Shown: positions 46,616-56,947 of the stretch, in pieces
Numbering within the stretch: the stretch's first letter is position 1
How the letters are laid out: each line of letters opens with the position of its first letter
Source: Brachypterus glaber
Lineage: Eukaryota > Arthropoda > Insecta > Coleoptera > Kateretidae
Direction: 5' to 3'
Assembly (NCBI GenBank): GCA_958510825.1
Contig: OY294046.1
Span: 6,770,049-6,834,048 of the forward strand
Length of the DNA: 64,000 nt
The notes under the pieces: generated by a model
The model's input: only the letters and a program-made list of their open reading frames with translations
What the model was told of the DNA's origin: nothing
The model's database searches: none
Program-made: the position numbers and the translations under genes

Positions 46616-46878
46616 ATTTTGTTTAGCCTCGTACTATTTTACTTAATTAAGCATCCCCTAAGTCCAGGACTTATGTGGGCTAGTAGTAGAGGGAACCACC
46701 GGCTTTAATTGACTTTCGAACCAATTTATAGGGAGTGTCCGCTTCACTTACGCCTTCGCCAAATTTCAATTATTAATTAACTGAAAAAGGCAAATCGGCG
46801 CCGGTGAGAATCGAACTCACGCTATTTGTGTAGTAAACTCGCCAAGTACGACGCGGTAGTCCACTACACCAATCCTCC
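46616..46878 (-). mobile_element. tRNA-derived SINE
   Basis: On the minus strand the element begins GGAGGATTGGTGTAGTGGAC, containing an RNA polymerase III A box (TGGTGTAGTGG, 46872-46862). The B box AGTTCGATTCT is at 46817-46807, inside a GTGAG/CTCAC T-arm. About 180 bp of non-tRNA body follow (GCCGGTGGTTCCCTCTACTA, GATGCTTAATTAAGTAAAAT) and it ends ..GAGGCTAAACAAAA. The 5' end cannot pair with the sequence after the T-arm, so it is not a functional tRNA. A 5'-truncated relative is at 53221-53328. Mobilised by LINE machinery in general; the partner is unknown. Confidence 0.82.
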
Positions 46879-47334
46879 CAAAGACTGTAGACTTATTTTT
46901 GGGGTCAGTGGGCTGAATCGGAACTAAAATTTTAAGAGACAGACTATAGATAGTAAAAAAATGTATAACCTACAATTTTTCTTGGCGTGTTTGTCAAAAA
47001 ATTAATCAAATTACAATTTATAAGAAAATATAATTTTTATAGATTTTGAACCTTGTAGTTTTTTAATATCTTTAATTTGAGAGAAAATGATTTAAATATT
47101 CTCGATTCACAAATAAAATTGGACGTTCTTCTTAGTGTTTATTATAAAATATGCGTTACAGAAATACATGTTTTAATAGAAAGGCTGTGTTTATAACTAT
47201 AATTTTTTTTTTTCAAAAATTTATTTTTTTTTAATTAATTTTTTAATTTTTCGTTTTTCAAAAAAAAAAAATGTATTTTTTTATTTATGAAAATATTTGG
47301 GAAAATTCAATATACCATTTACTGTGAATATTAT
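46879..47334. other. AT-rich spacer
   Basis: Poly-T/poly-A rich; nothing supported. Confidence 0.35.
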
Positions 47335-47979
47335 ATAAAGATTGGTCCGCAAATGAGCCGTAAGGGAGCTACGGCCCTTTAAAATCGTAATAAAAATAAG
47401 GTTTTTAATTGATAACTCCGGTACCCTTTAAGCTAGAGCGACGAGCTTTTGAATGTATACTAGTATTTATAAGGGCAATAAGTTTATGTTAATTTATTTT
47501 TTTGAATTTATTCAGAGGTGTCCCTAGACGGAAAAATGTATCAGGCTTAACACATCTTTGCCCCAAACTTTTTTATGTGTACTTTTTTCGGATTTTTTTG
47601 TAAAAGATATGGATTCCTTCAGTAAAAATACATAAAAAACGTCATATAATGTAACACTGTAGGAGCAAACGTTTTCAAAACAAAGCATAACTACTTTTGT
47701 GCCACCAAAAACGTTACTTTTTAAAAGGCTACTCCTGTAATATTAAATTTAGGTGTTTTGGTGAAGAATACTTTTTTGCTCAGTTTTAAATGAAGAATTA
47801 CCCTGCAGCATTAAAATTTGATTAATGCTTTTTTTGTTCCCCATTCAATATGTCATCTTTGAAGAGCCATAGCTTCCTTAAGGGTCATTTCCGGACCAAC
47901 CTTTATAGGAACTTTTTTTGATGTTTTTGGATGCAGAATCACGTCTTAAATTTTGGCATGGCAGTTACTGATCATCCTG
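47335..47979. mobile_element. CAGGGTGTTCCAGAAC-family element, left end lost
   Basis: Contains GATTGGTCCGCAAATGAGCC at the left, the family interior (AACTCCGGTACCCTTTAAGC, AGAGCGACGAGCTTTTG) and the right end with ACCAACCTTTATAGGAAC, finishing CATCCTG|TA. Closest to 38595-39323. Confidence 0.7.
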
Positions 47980-48350
47980 TATACTCTACACATCTCTAGA
48001 GCAGAAGTATATTATATAGTGCAGTCCAAAAGTCTCTTAACTTTTGAACGAGTTGAGATATCCACTTTAAATTTAAAACACTTAAATATCTATAAGTGTG
48101 TAAAATCTTATTATTTTGCGTGTTTAGTCCCAATATTCTATATGGTACTTTTGGGAAAATATTCATTTTCAATTTTCGATCATTGATCATTCGCAAACTG
48201 CGAATCGCAATATATTATCTGTAAAAAATATATCTTCACGGCTTGTTTTAAATTATTACAATAAGATATTCATATAAATAATAATTATTATAAGCATTTA
48301 TTTTTTCAGTAATATTTTGTTAGGAAGTGTTGTAGCGAAGGTCAACTCAA
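47980..48350. other. spacer with decayed CAGTGCGGTC-type end
   Basis: AGTGCAGTCCAAAAGTCTC (about 48019) and CGAGTTGAGATATCCACTTT match the start of the 36054 element. The word ATATCTTCACGGCTTGT occurs near 48229. Confidence 0.45.
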
Positions 48351-48357
48351 TTTTTGG

Positions 48358-48462
48358 GTGGGATTTAAATTCATAAATTATTTCATATAAAGCCTGAAAA
48401 TCTCAATATATTTTTATAAGTTTTATACAAGACCTAATACAACTACCAAAATGTTTAAATTG
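48358..48462 (+). promoter_or_regulatory. cuticular-gene-like promoter and orphan first exon
   Basis: GGTGGGATT (48358-48366), TATAAAG (48386) and a 12-base coding exon ATG TTT AAA TTG (48451-48462) followed by donor GTAAGG. Preceding CTACCAAAATG resembles the start contexts of the paralogues. No cuticular second exon is found in the next 12 kb except that of the 58.1-kb gene (60756), whose own first exon encodes the same MFKL. It may be an alternative first exon of that gene or a remnant of a lost gene. Confidence 0.55.
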
Positions 48463-48533
48463 GTAAGGATTTTTTTAAAATATTGTTTAGTGTTTAGTGA
48501 ATTGCTGAAATCAAAATTTAATGTTAATACCTA

Positions 48534-49097
48534 TATGCAAGATAGTAAGGGACGCGGCCCGTTTTACACCACAGAGCGCATAAATAGCATAATTATGCAT
48601 AAATCGTAGTGTATCAAAAATTTAACAGATGTCGGTACTGTTTTCCTGGAAAGGGCCTATCCAAAGACTCGCATAACAAGCATAGTACATAAAAATGCGA
48701 TGCCAGGATTGGCTTGATGTGTCGTCATGTATCTTGTAATGGTTTGGGAAAAGCCTCTGGATAGGCCAAGTTGGGATTGTAACCTAAAAATTTGACGTTT
48801 TCCTTGTGTTCAATATAATTTACGTTTGTACAATATGTAGAATATGCTAATTTAGTGTGAGTGTATGAAGAATAAACCAAAAAAGTACATTTTTCAATAA
48901 CATACAAAATAACATTAAGTATAACCATTTTTTTATGTAACTTTCTCTTCTTTTATTAGCTTTAACGACCGTTAATCATTGTCATAGACAAAAAATGTCA
49001 CAATATTTTATATGTTAAAAGGTACGAGTTTTTAACCAATGATGTAGCTTAAAAATCTCGGGAATTTTAAACTACTATCTTGCATAATTGGACGGAC
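48534..49097. mobile_element. TCCGTCCA-family MITE, reverse copy
   Basis: Reverse-orientation copy of 58550-59110. Right end ATAATTGGACGGA present; the opposite end is cut at TATGCAAGATAG. It lacks both insertions seen in the 5889-6810 copy. Confidence 0.75.
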
Positions 49098-49635
49098 TAA
49101 AACAACCTAAGTATCAAAAAAGTGATAAAGTTGGAATACTACTACACTGCAGTATACTGATTGGATTTAAGAACCTCCCTTAAAATTTCTTATTTTTATT
49201 TGTTTTCTTTGTTTTTTTTTCGTTATATCAAGGCGTTCTTTACTTCCAGGCCGTGTTCCTAAACCATTTTACCTTAAAAGTTGGCTATGACATGGCGCAA
49301 AGGGTCTGGTTCGTTAACATACAGAAAAAATAATACTTATGATATTCATTTTATTTTCTTTTCGTCATGAAAATTTATATTTTTTGGACGCAAAGTTTGT
49401 AAAGTCGTGAAATGTGTGCACATTTTGATTATGTTCACTTCATTTGGATTTACTTTGTTCTTCTGTAACTACTTGGTCTGTTTTTGATTTGGTTTTCGTT
49501 TTTTCTTTTTTAGGAGAAAAGCTAAGTTCAAAAAATCTAAGACTAAGATGAAATAACCATAATGTAGATGGGTGGAATTATAAAAATAATATTGTTTCAA
49601 AAATATTCTTCACGGCTAGCTTTAAAAAATTTAAT
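49098..49635. other. spacer
   Basis: Contains a strong polypyrimidine tract and AG (about 49495-49513) but the following frame stops at once. Nothing else supported. Confidence 0.4.
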
Positions 49636-50135
49636 GAAAAGTCAAACCACCCCGGATTTTTTAATTTTAGGTTGTTTTTGGGACATTTCCAAATAGTTTT
49701 TGACAAAAATTGAAATCGCTCACGAAGCCGTTTTTAAATAAACTCATTCTTCTTCTTCTTCAAGTTTTTCCTGACAATACGGAGTTTTTTCTATGACACA
49801 CTCTATAGCATAGGTACTACCCATGATACTCAATATAATCACGACCATTCACACGCCTACTTTGTTAATGTCCAAATTTACGGTTGTCTTCTTTAAGACA
49901 TTAATAAAGTAGGCGTGTGAATGGTCGTGATTATATTGAGTATAAAGGGCAGCACCTATGTTATAGGGTTTGTCATAGAAAAAACTCCGTATTGTGATGT
50001 CAGGGAAAACTTGAAGAAGAAGAATGACTTTGATTAAAAATGGCTTCGTGAGCGATTTCAATTTTTATCAAAAACTGTTTGGAAATGTCCCAAAAATAAC
50101 CTAAAATCAAAAAAACCGGGATGGTTTGACTTTTC
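49636..50135. mobile_element. 500-bp long-hairpin (foldback MITE)
   Basis: The arms of about 230 bp are inverted copies: GAAAAGTCAAACCACCCCGG at 49636 and the complement ending at 50135. Matches continue through AATCGCTCACGAAGCC and CACGCCTACTTTGTTAATGT at the centre (near 49885). A (CTT)n/(GAA)n patch lies in each arm. No protein is encoded. Confidence 0.8.
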
Positions 50136-50812
50136 TTTTGAAATATGGGTACCAATGGTGTAAAATAAGGGGGGCAATAACTTAACCCTTAATTATCGAT
50201 ATTAAAGCAATTACCACCCATCTAGAAAGATGTCCTTTTCAGCTGTTATTACTTACAAATTCCTGTAATTTAAAATATATTTTTATTTTTTTATTATGTA
50301 ACTTTAAGTAATTAAAAGAAATATGTAGGAAATATGGAATCAAAGCCAACTAGAGCGGCCTGTAAATAGAGATGGCCTTGGTAAATTATTTTCATATACT
50401 TTCTTAATGCTTGTTCAAAATTTATAAGGCCTTAACAAAACATAATTTTTAAAACTTTTAAGCATTATTAGCCAAACAATAACTTGTCTACCAGTATTAA
50501 TTTTATTAATTTTTCACATCAAAAAGTTTTAATTAAAATTTGTTTTAATAAAAAGTAGTTGTTTTGCTTTATGGACAATAAATCAATAAATATTTTTACA
50601 ATATACACTATATTATTGACTTTAGGTAATAGAAAAAAATTATTTGCACTACGTTTTGTCTAAAGTATTCTCGACTGATTTTTTACCTCAACTATGTCTC
50701 AGCAAAAAAAAGTCCTGTCTCGAATAGTCCAGTCAAATAATAAATGTAAATTGCAATAAATTTACACTAGCTGATATTTTAAAGAGTAGTAGTGGATGGT
50801 AACAGAAAACTC
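50136..50812. other. AT-rich spacer
   Basis: A block with TTCTCGACTGATTTTTTACC (about 50670) is the reverse of sequence near 63690; otherwise nothing. Confidence 0.4.
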
Positions 50813-50938
50813 CTGTTAGTTTTTCAGTAATTCGCGTAAGGGGTGTCCGCTATCTTGAATTTAAGGGGCGAGTTGCTTAATCTTACGATAAAAATTCAAA
50901 TAACCAATTTTGTTAAGGAGGAACATCTAACAATTTTT
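50813..50938. mobile_element. foldback arm bordering an assembly gap
   Basis: CTCCTGTTAGTTTTTCAG and TAAGGGGTGTCCGCTATCTT match one arm of the intronic palindrome at 33549-34237. The rest is hidden by the gap. Confidence 0.6.
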
Positions 50939-51138
50939 NNNNNNNNNNNNNNNNNNNNNNNNNNNNNNNNNNNNNNNNNNNNNNNNNNNNNNNNNNNNNN
51001 NNNNNNNNNNNNNNNNNNNNNNNNNNNNNNNNNNNNNNNNNNNNNNNNNNNNNNNNNNNNNNNNNNNNNNNNNNNNNNNNNNNNNNNNNNNNNNNNNNNN
51101 NNNNNNNNNNNNNNNNNNNNNNNNNNNNNNNNNNNNNN
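50939..51138. other. assembly gap (200 N)
   Basis: Exactly 200 unknown bases. It starts inside a foldback arm, so a hard-to-assemble palindrome is likely here. Confidence 0.99.
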
Positions 51139-51867
51139 TTTATCTTGAGAAAAAAAATATATTTTTTTGGAGAAAAAATAAAAATGAACTCATAAATGTA
51201 GTTAAGGTTTTTCTCAGTGTACCGTATCAATAAATTACGCATAAAAAAATTATTTAATAATTGTTTATAATTATAGCTTCTCACTTGAACACATTGCTTG
51301 AAGCCAAAAAAAGCTTATGTAATAAATAACCTACCCAATTATCAGGTAGTACTTAACCTCAACTTTGATGGATATTTATAATTTCAGTATTTTTTATTAT
51401 GAAATTTTTGTTATTGTTTTTACTATATTAAGAACATATACCATCAAGATTGCAACACTTTTGTTTTTACTTTTTTTATTCCTTAATTAAACTAAGGTTA
51501 AGAAACAACAAAACGAATTAGGAGTATTGTAAAATATTTCAGTTTTTATCTTGTGCGTAGTCTATTGCGAAAGAAAATACTGTTGCTAACAAAACTACAC
51601 TTTATTAAAAATAAAAATAATAATTCAGAAAATTTTTTTTTTAATTAGTATTTAAAAAAAATATATACATAATTTATTTATTTTTATTCATCTCACAAAA
51701 TGTCAGCTTATTAAACATTTTTTACGTATACGTATAATAAGCAAACATTTAAAAAAAAATTGTTTACAGGGCTATTTTTGATTTATTTTTAATAACATAT
51801 TCTATTATTATTTTTTTTGTTGTAAAAACCCTTAAAACCACCTAAAGTAATATTTCAGAAAAATACA
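51139..51867. other. AT-rich spacer
   Basis: No gene, ends or RNA signal supported. Confidence 0.35.
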
Positions 51868-52122
51868 AGGGGTTTATTTATTGGACAATCCTTGAACACA
51901 TATCCAACAATCTTCTACAATCCTTGACAATTCCTTCTTTCACAATCATACGCAATCCTTCAGAATCCTTCACAATCATCTACAATCTTCCACAATCATC
52001 TGAAATCTTCCCACAATCTTTAACAATCTTCATTAAAATTTTGTACAATCTTTATGACAATCTTTCACAATCCTTTGATTCTCACAATCCTTGTATACTT
52101 TTTTTCAATGAATAAACCCCTC
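51868..52122. repeat. degenerate (CACAATCnTTC)n satellite between inverted ends
   Basis: About 18 degenerate units of 10-14 bp with core ACAATC.TT fill 51885-52100. The block is bordered by AAGGGGTTTATTTATTG and the inverted CAATGAATAAACCCCT, so it may be the core of a small element. No coding. Confidence 0.65.
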
Positions 52123-52295
52123 GGAAAAATATGTTTTTGGAAAATGGATCTGCGGTTCTCGAGTTATTCGACATTTACGTTGGCAGATTGGCAGAAATAA
52201 AAAATTGGAATAATAAAAATACCACGGTAATATTAATTTTATTTATAAATAATTCAATTTGGGTTTTATATAAAATGGCCACGTGTTTTAATAAA

Positions 52296-52739
52296 CACGG
52301 AAAGAAATTAGTGGGCTCTGCGCTATACATTATAAGATATTTGGTAACAGTGGCAAATTATGTGATTTAAGCTATAGATTATAAGGGACACAATAACTAA
52401 TAATGTTAAAAATAAATTGGAAACGATTATATATATTACAGACACGATTATATTTATTACAGGCACTATTATAAATTTACAGAAATTATTATTTTATTAT
52501 TTATTATTTTATTATATTATAAAAATTATTAGCACGGACAATAATTAAATCTATTAAAGCTATAAATGCCATACTATTTGTTATATTTTATTATTCACTA
52601 AACAATTAAAGTATTTCATATAAATTTTTACACTGACTGCCATAATTGTAAGAGAAAGCCTTGTATTTATATAATAAGCGATTATAATTTGCTTGGTATG
52701 TGTGTTATAGCGCTCCTAGCTATATTTTTTTTTTTCGTG
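52296..52739. mobile_element. CACGGAAA-family MITE, copy 3
   Basis: Same as 32178-32601 with a small local expansion of ATTATTTT near 52490-52515 and a decayed right end (TTTCGTG). Confidence 0.8.
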
Positions 52740-52879
52740 AAATTATAGTCAAATTTCAAACTAAACAATGTAAAGCTTACATAAATTAGAGTTTATTGCG
52801 ATGAAATGTCGTTAAACCACTTTTAATGACGCCATCTTTTTTATAGCCAATTCTAGCAAAAAGTCATGATGTGAAGTAC

Positions 52880-53205
52880 ACGAGCCCACAAAAAAATACT
52901 CCTGCTCCCCTGTAGGGCAATTTTTTTTTTCTAGAAACAAAATAATAATAAAAAAAAATGTTTTTGAGGGGATTACTTTCAAAAACTTGAACTTGATTTT
53001 TCCTGCAAAATTCAAGTTGATCGGATTACTGGTTCTTGAATTATCGTGTCTACAAAAATCGTGGCATCAGAAGGACAGACGGAAGGACATTTGAAAAAAA
53101 ACAAAGTTGCTTATTTTTTCACGAAACAAATTTATATTCAAGAATTTTTCGGCTAGGATGATTTTTGATTTTTTTTTTTTTTAAATTCGAAACTACCGTA
53201 TATTT
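52880..53205. repeat. degenerate dispersed repeat with GGAC-like motif
   Basis: Same order of blocks as 11290-11640 and 29240-29640 (GATCGGATTACTGGTTCTTG, GGACAGACGGAAGGAC, TTCGAAACTACCG). Confidence 0.55.
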
Positions 53206-53220
53206 TTTTATTTTTTATTT

Positions 53221-53328
53221 GTTTATTTGTTTAACCTCGTACTATTCTACTTAATTAAGCATCCCCTAAGTCCAGGACTTGTGTGGGCTAGTAGTAGAGG
53301 GAACCACCGACTTATACTGACTTTCGAA
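53221..53328 (-). mobile_element. 5'-truncated SINE copy
   Basis: Matches the 3' half of the SINE at 46616-46878 (minus strand): GTGGTTCCCTCTACTACTAG, CCTGGACTTAGGGGATGC, ending GAGGTTAAACAAATAAAC and an A-rich tail. The tRNA-like head is missing. Confidence 0.75.
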
Positions 53329-53470
53329 TGCGCAGGCGCTGTGAATAATATAATACTAAATTGCTTTTTAAAGAGATATATGCCACAATTTGTTTTAGTT
53401 TTTTATAAAGTTTAGTTCGTTAGATGAATTAATTTTATTGTTGTTTTCCTTTATAATAAATATACTTATA

Positions 53471-54475
53471 CAGGGTTATTCAGAAATAAGTTTGAGAAAT
53501 TTAAGAGGTGATTCTACGTTAAAAAATATGAAAAAAAGTTCCTGTAAAGGTTGGTCCGGACATCAGCCCTAAGGGAGCTGCGACCATTCGTAGATGTAAA
53601 TATTGAATGGGAAACAAAAAAAGCACCAATAAAATTTTAATGCTGCAGGGAGATTCTCCATTTGAAACTAAGCAAAAAGTATTCTTCGCCAAATCACCTA
53701 AATTATTATACAGTGCGGTCCAAAAGTCACCTCCCCCCTTTTAACTTTTGAACGAGTTGAGATATCGACTTCAAATTTAGAACTCTTAAATAAGACAACT
53801 TAATATATCTTTTAGCATATATTTGATATTTTCAGCTCTTAAAATGTGGGCAGGGGGCATGGGGGGACATTTTTTTTAATGGAAAGGGAGGTCGTGTGAT
53901 AATCATTTTAAAGCTTATAAAATTTTCTATTTAAACTAACATTTTTAAATTTTTTAAAAATGTTTTCTAAGATTTTGATTTTTCAATTTTTTATGCTAAA
54001 ACAATCGTTTTTTTAAGTTTTTTTTTATAAATTTTTATTTGTCAACTAAAATTAGTTAAAAAGTATAATTAGCATTTTTTATGATGAAATTAGGCATTTT
54101 TAAAAAATTATTTGTTTTTTTTTAGAGAAATTTTGACATTAATACCCATTTTCAACCCCATTTTAAACCCAATTTTTTTTTTTATTTAAGCCTCACATTT
54201 TTTGTCCGTCTAGACAGGCCTCTGGATAAATTCAAAAAAAGTAAATTAACATAAACTTATTGCCCTTATTAATACTAGTATACATGCAAAAGCTCGTCGC
54301 TCTAGCTTAAAGCGTACAAAAGTTATTAATTAAAAACCTTATTTTTATTGCAATTTTAAAGAGCCGTAGCTCCCTTAGGACTCATTTTCAAACCAACCTT
54401 TATAGGAACTTTTTTCATATTTTTTAACGTAGAATCACCTCTTAAATTTCTCGAACTTATTTCTGAATAAACCTG
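53471..54475. mobile_element. TIR element hosting a nested partial element
   Basis: Ends CAGGGTTATTCAGAAATAAG and inverted CTTATTTCTGAATAAACCTG, TA on both sides. The interior matches 38595-39323 (AGCTCGTCGCTCTAGCTTAA). At 53711 a CAGTGCGGTCCAAAAGTCAC element follows a TA and occupies up to about 54190, lacking its right end. Confidence 0.7.
53711..54190. mobile_element. nested CAGTGCGGTC element, right end lost
   Basis: Matches the 36054-36773 element in blocks (GAGATATCGACTTCAAATTT, GGCATGGGGGGACATTTTTT). Confidence 0.65.
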
Positions 54476-54649
54476 TATTATACAGTATATATTTTTGGGC
54501 AAGTACTTTTTTTTTACTTTTATATGATAATATTGTGTTAAATAAATATTTGAAATTTTAAAAATCTGGTTATTTTATTTATTAGGTACCTAGATAATAA
54601 AAAAAAACAATAATATGCAATATTGTTGTGTGTGTGTCTAGTTTTACAA

Positions 54650-54800
54650 AGTTTGGTACCATGCGAAATTTTTGATACACGATGTTATCAGTATGCGTTT
54701 TTTTTTGGTATGCGAAGTAATGGCCAAGCGAAGTTTTAGTTTTGAGAAGTTATGGTTTGCGATGTTTCGGTCGCGAAGTTATTTTTTGCGAACGAAAGAC
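54650..54800. repeat. degenerate GCGAAGTT word repeat
   Basis: About eight variants of (T)GCGA(A/T)GT(T/A)-like words with 15-25 bp spacing (for example AAGCGAAGTTTTAG, TTTGCGATGTTTCGG, CGCGAAGTTATTTTTTGCG). Periodicity is loose. No coding frame. Confidence 0.45.
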
Positions 54801-54838
54801 CCCTACCCAATATATTATTAATATATTATATAATTTAA

Positions 54839-56659
54839 CATAAGGTGGTTGCAGGTATTATGGCCATGTATTTATGATGGCCAATTTGCCATATTTCAAA
54901 AAGTAAGAATGAAAAAAATTTAATTACAGTATTTTAAGTTACTGTTTCTAACAAGATTCCTAGGGCAAGCGCTAGATCGCGCTACCTATAATGGTTTTAA
55001 TTATGCAACGATTTTAGTAATTTTCATTTCGTTGGTAAACGATTATATAAAATTTTTTAATATTTTGAAAATTCATAACATTTGATTACGGTAAGTACTT
55101 TAAATCTTATTTATATTTTATTATAGCAAAACGTCATAATTAACAGTTGGTCTATATAGAATTTTAGTCAGTAAACGTAACTTTAATAAAAATTTAGGAA
55201 ATCTTCTACTTTACAATGTAGAGTGGCCAGTGTGTGTATAGTTATATGGCCATGGCAATAAGCATGCTTCCTGCAGGAAGTTATGGGGCTCGGTGATAGA
55301 TGTTACGTTTATTTAAATAAATATTGTGTTAGACTAACAGAAAATTACAAAGGACCATTTTTATTCAGATTGTGAATAATAAAAAAAATAGTTAGTATAA
55401 AATATTTATCAAGTATGTTCTACTTTACCTAAAGCCATTAATTGTTTTGATTAAAAAAAAGCATATATAAATACTTAACTTGATAATATTTAGAAAAATA
55501 TGATTTATTTTATATGTGGCCATATTACCAGTTGGTAATATGGCTAATTGATACATTTTTTTAAATGGCCTTTAATTTTTTATATTCGTTGATGTTTTTT
55601 TGGGAAGAAGGTTGAAATTAATAATACTCAAACTATTTTCTTAAATCATGACGTTTCGAGGGTGGTTTCCCTCGTCCTCAGACAAAAATTTAAACCCACG
55701 ATTATATAAATTTTTTTAATATTTTGAAAATTCATAACATTTGATTACGGTAAGTACTTTAAATCTTATTTATATTTTATTATAGCAAAACGTCCTAATT
55801 AACAGTTGGTCTATATAGAATTTTAGTCAGTAAACGTAACTTTAATAAAAATTTAGGAAATCTTCTACTTTACAATGTAGAGTAGCCAGTGTGTGAATAG
55901 TAATATTGCCATGGCAATAAGCATGCTTCCTGCAGGAAGTTATGGGGCTCGGTGATAGATGTTACGTTTATTTAAATAAATATTGTGTTAGACTAACAGA
56001 AAATTACAAAGGACCATTTTTATTCAGATTGTAAATAATAAAAAAAATAGTTAGTATAAAATATTTATCAAGTATGTTCTACTTTACCTAAAGCCATTAA
56101 TTGTTTTGTTTAAAAAAAAGCATATATAAATACTTAACTTGATAATATTTAGAAAAATATGATTTATTTTATATGTGGCCATATTACCAGTTGGTAATAT
56201 GGCTAATTGATACATTTTTTTAAATGGCCTATAATTTTTTATATTCGTTGATGTTTTTTTGGGAAGAGGGTTGAAATTAATAATACTCAAACTATTTTCT
56301 TAAATCATGACGTTTCGAGGGTGGTTTCCCTTGTCCTCAGACAAAAATTTAAACCCAGTTGTCTGAGGACGAGGGAAACCACCCTCGAAACGTCATGATT
56401 TAAGAAAATAGTTTGAGTATTATTAATTTCAACCTCTTCCCAAAAAAACATCAACGAATAGAAAAAACCGGGGTAAAAAAACACTAAGCAGTATAATTTT
56501 TTATTTTTTTAAAACTTTTTTCATGTTTTTCTTTAATACCTTAAGCATAAATAAGTAATCTAGGCTCTATAAGTATTATTTTGTTTTGAAGTTATCTCCT
56601 TTAATTTTTATCAGCAATTATACGTTAGCATGGGCATAATACCTGCACTTACCTTATAT
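54839..56659. mobile_element. 1.8-kb TIR element with internal duplication and palindrome
   Basis: ACATAAGGTGGTTGCAGGTATTATGG at the left end and the inverted CATAATACCTGCACTTACCT at the right. Inside are a 659-bp tandem duplication (listed) and a terminal inverted block: 56360-56465 is the complement of about 56230-56345 (shared GACGTTTCGAGGGTGG). No transposase frame. Confidence 0.6.
55040..56357. repeat. 659-bp tandem duplication
   Basis: 55040-55698 and 55699-56357 agree nearly throughout (for example CATAACATTTGATTACGG at 55074 and 55733, and GCAGGAAGTTATGGGGCTCG in each). Each unit holds the palindrome GCCATATTACCAGTTGGTAA. Confidence 0.88.
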
Positions 56660-56947
56660 CATGTCAAATTTAATCCTGCAAAAACTACTACTACTAACGT
56701 ATATACCTTTATTTCCTGCACTAGTTTTTTGACATTGAATACTTCACATTGGCAGTTGTAAATTACAAGTTTACAATCACAAATATCCCATTCATTTATT
56801 CCAAATACATTAAAATTGCTAATTTCTCGAATAAAATTTCTATTAAATTTCCTAAAGTATTCTTAATTGGAAAATATTATTGTCAATAATTTATTGATAT
56901 AGATCAATGTTGGATTTAATTGATTAACTGTTTTAAAAATGCGTGTA

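Noticed and set aside
46800..46878. Functional tRNA gene on the minus strand
   Set aside because: A and B boxes and a T-arm are present, but the 5' GGAGGAT cannot pair with the CGGCGCC after the T-arm, and a non-tRNA body repeated elsewhere follows. A SINE explains it.
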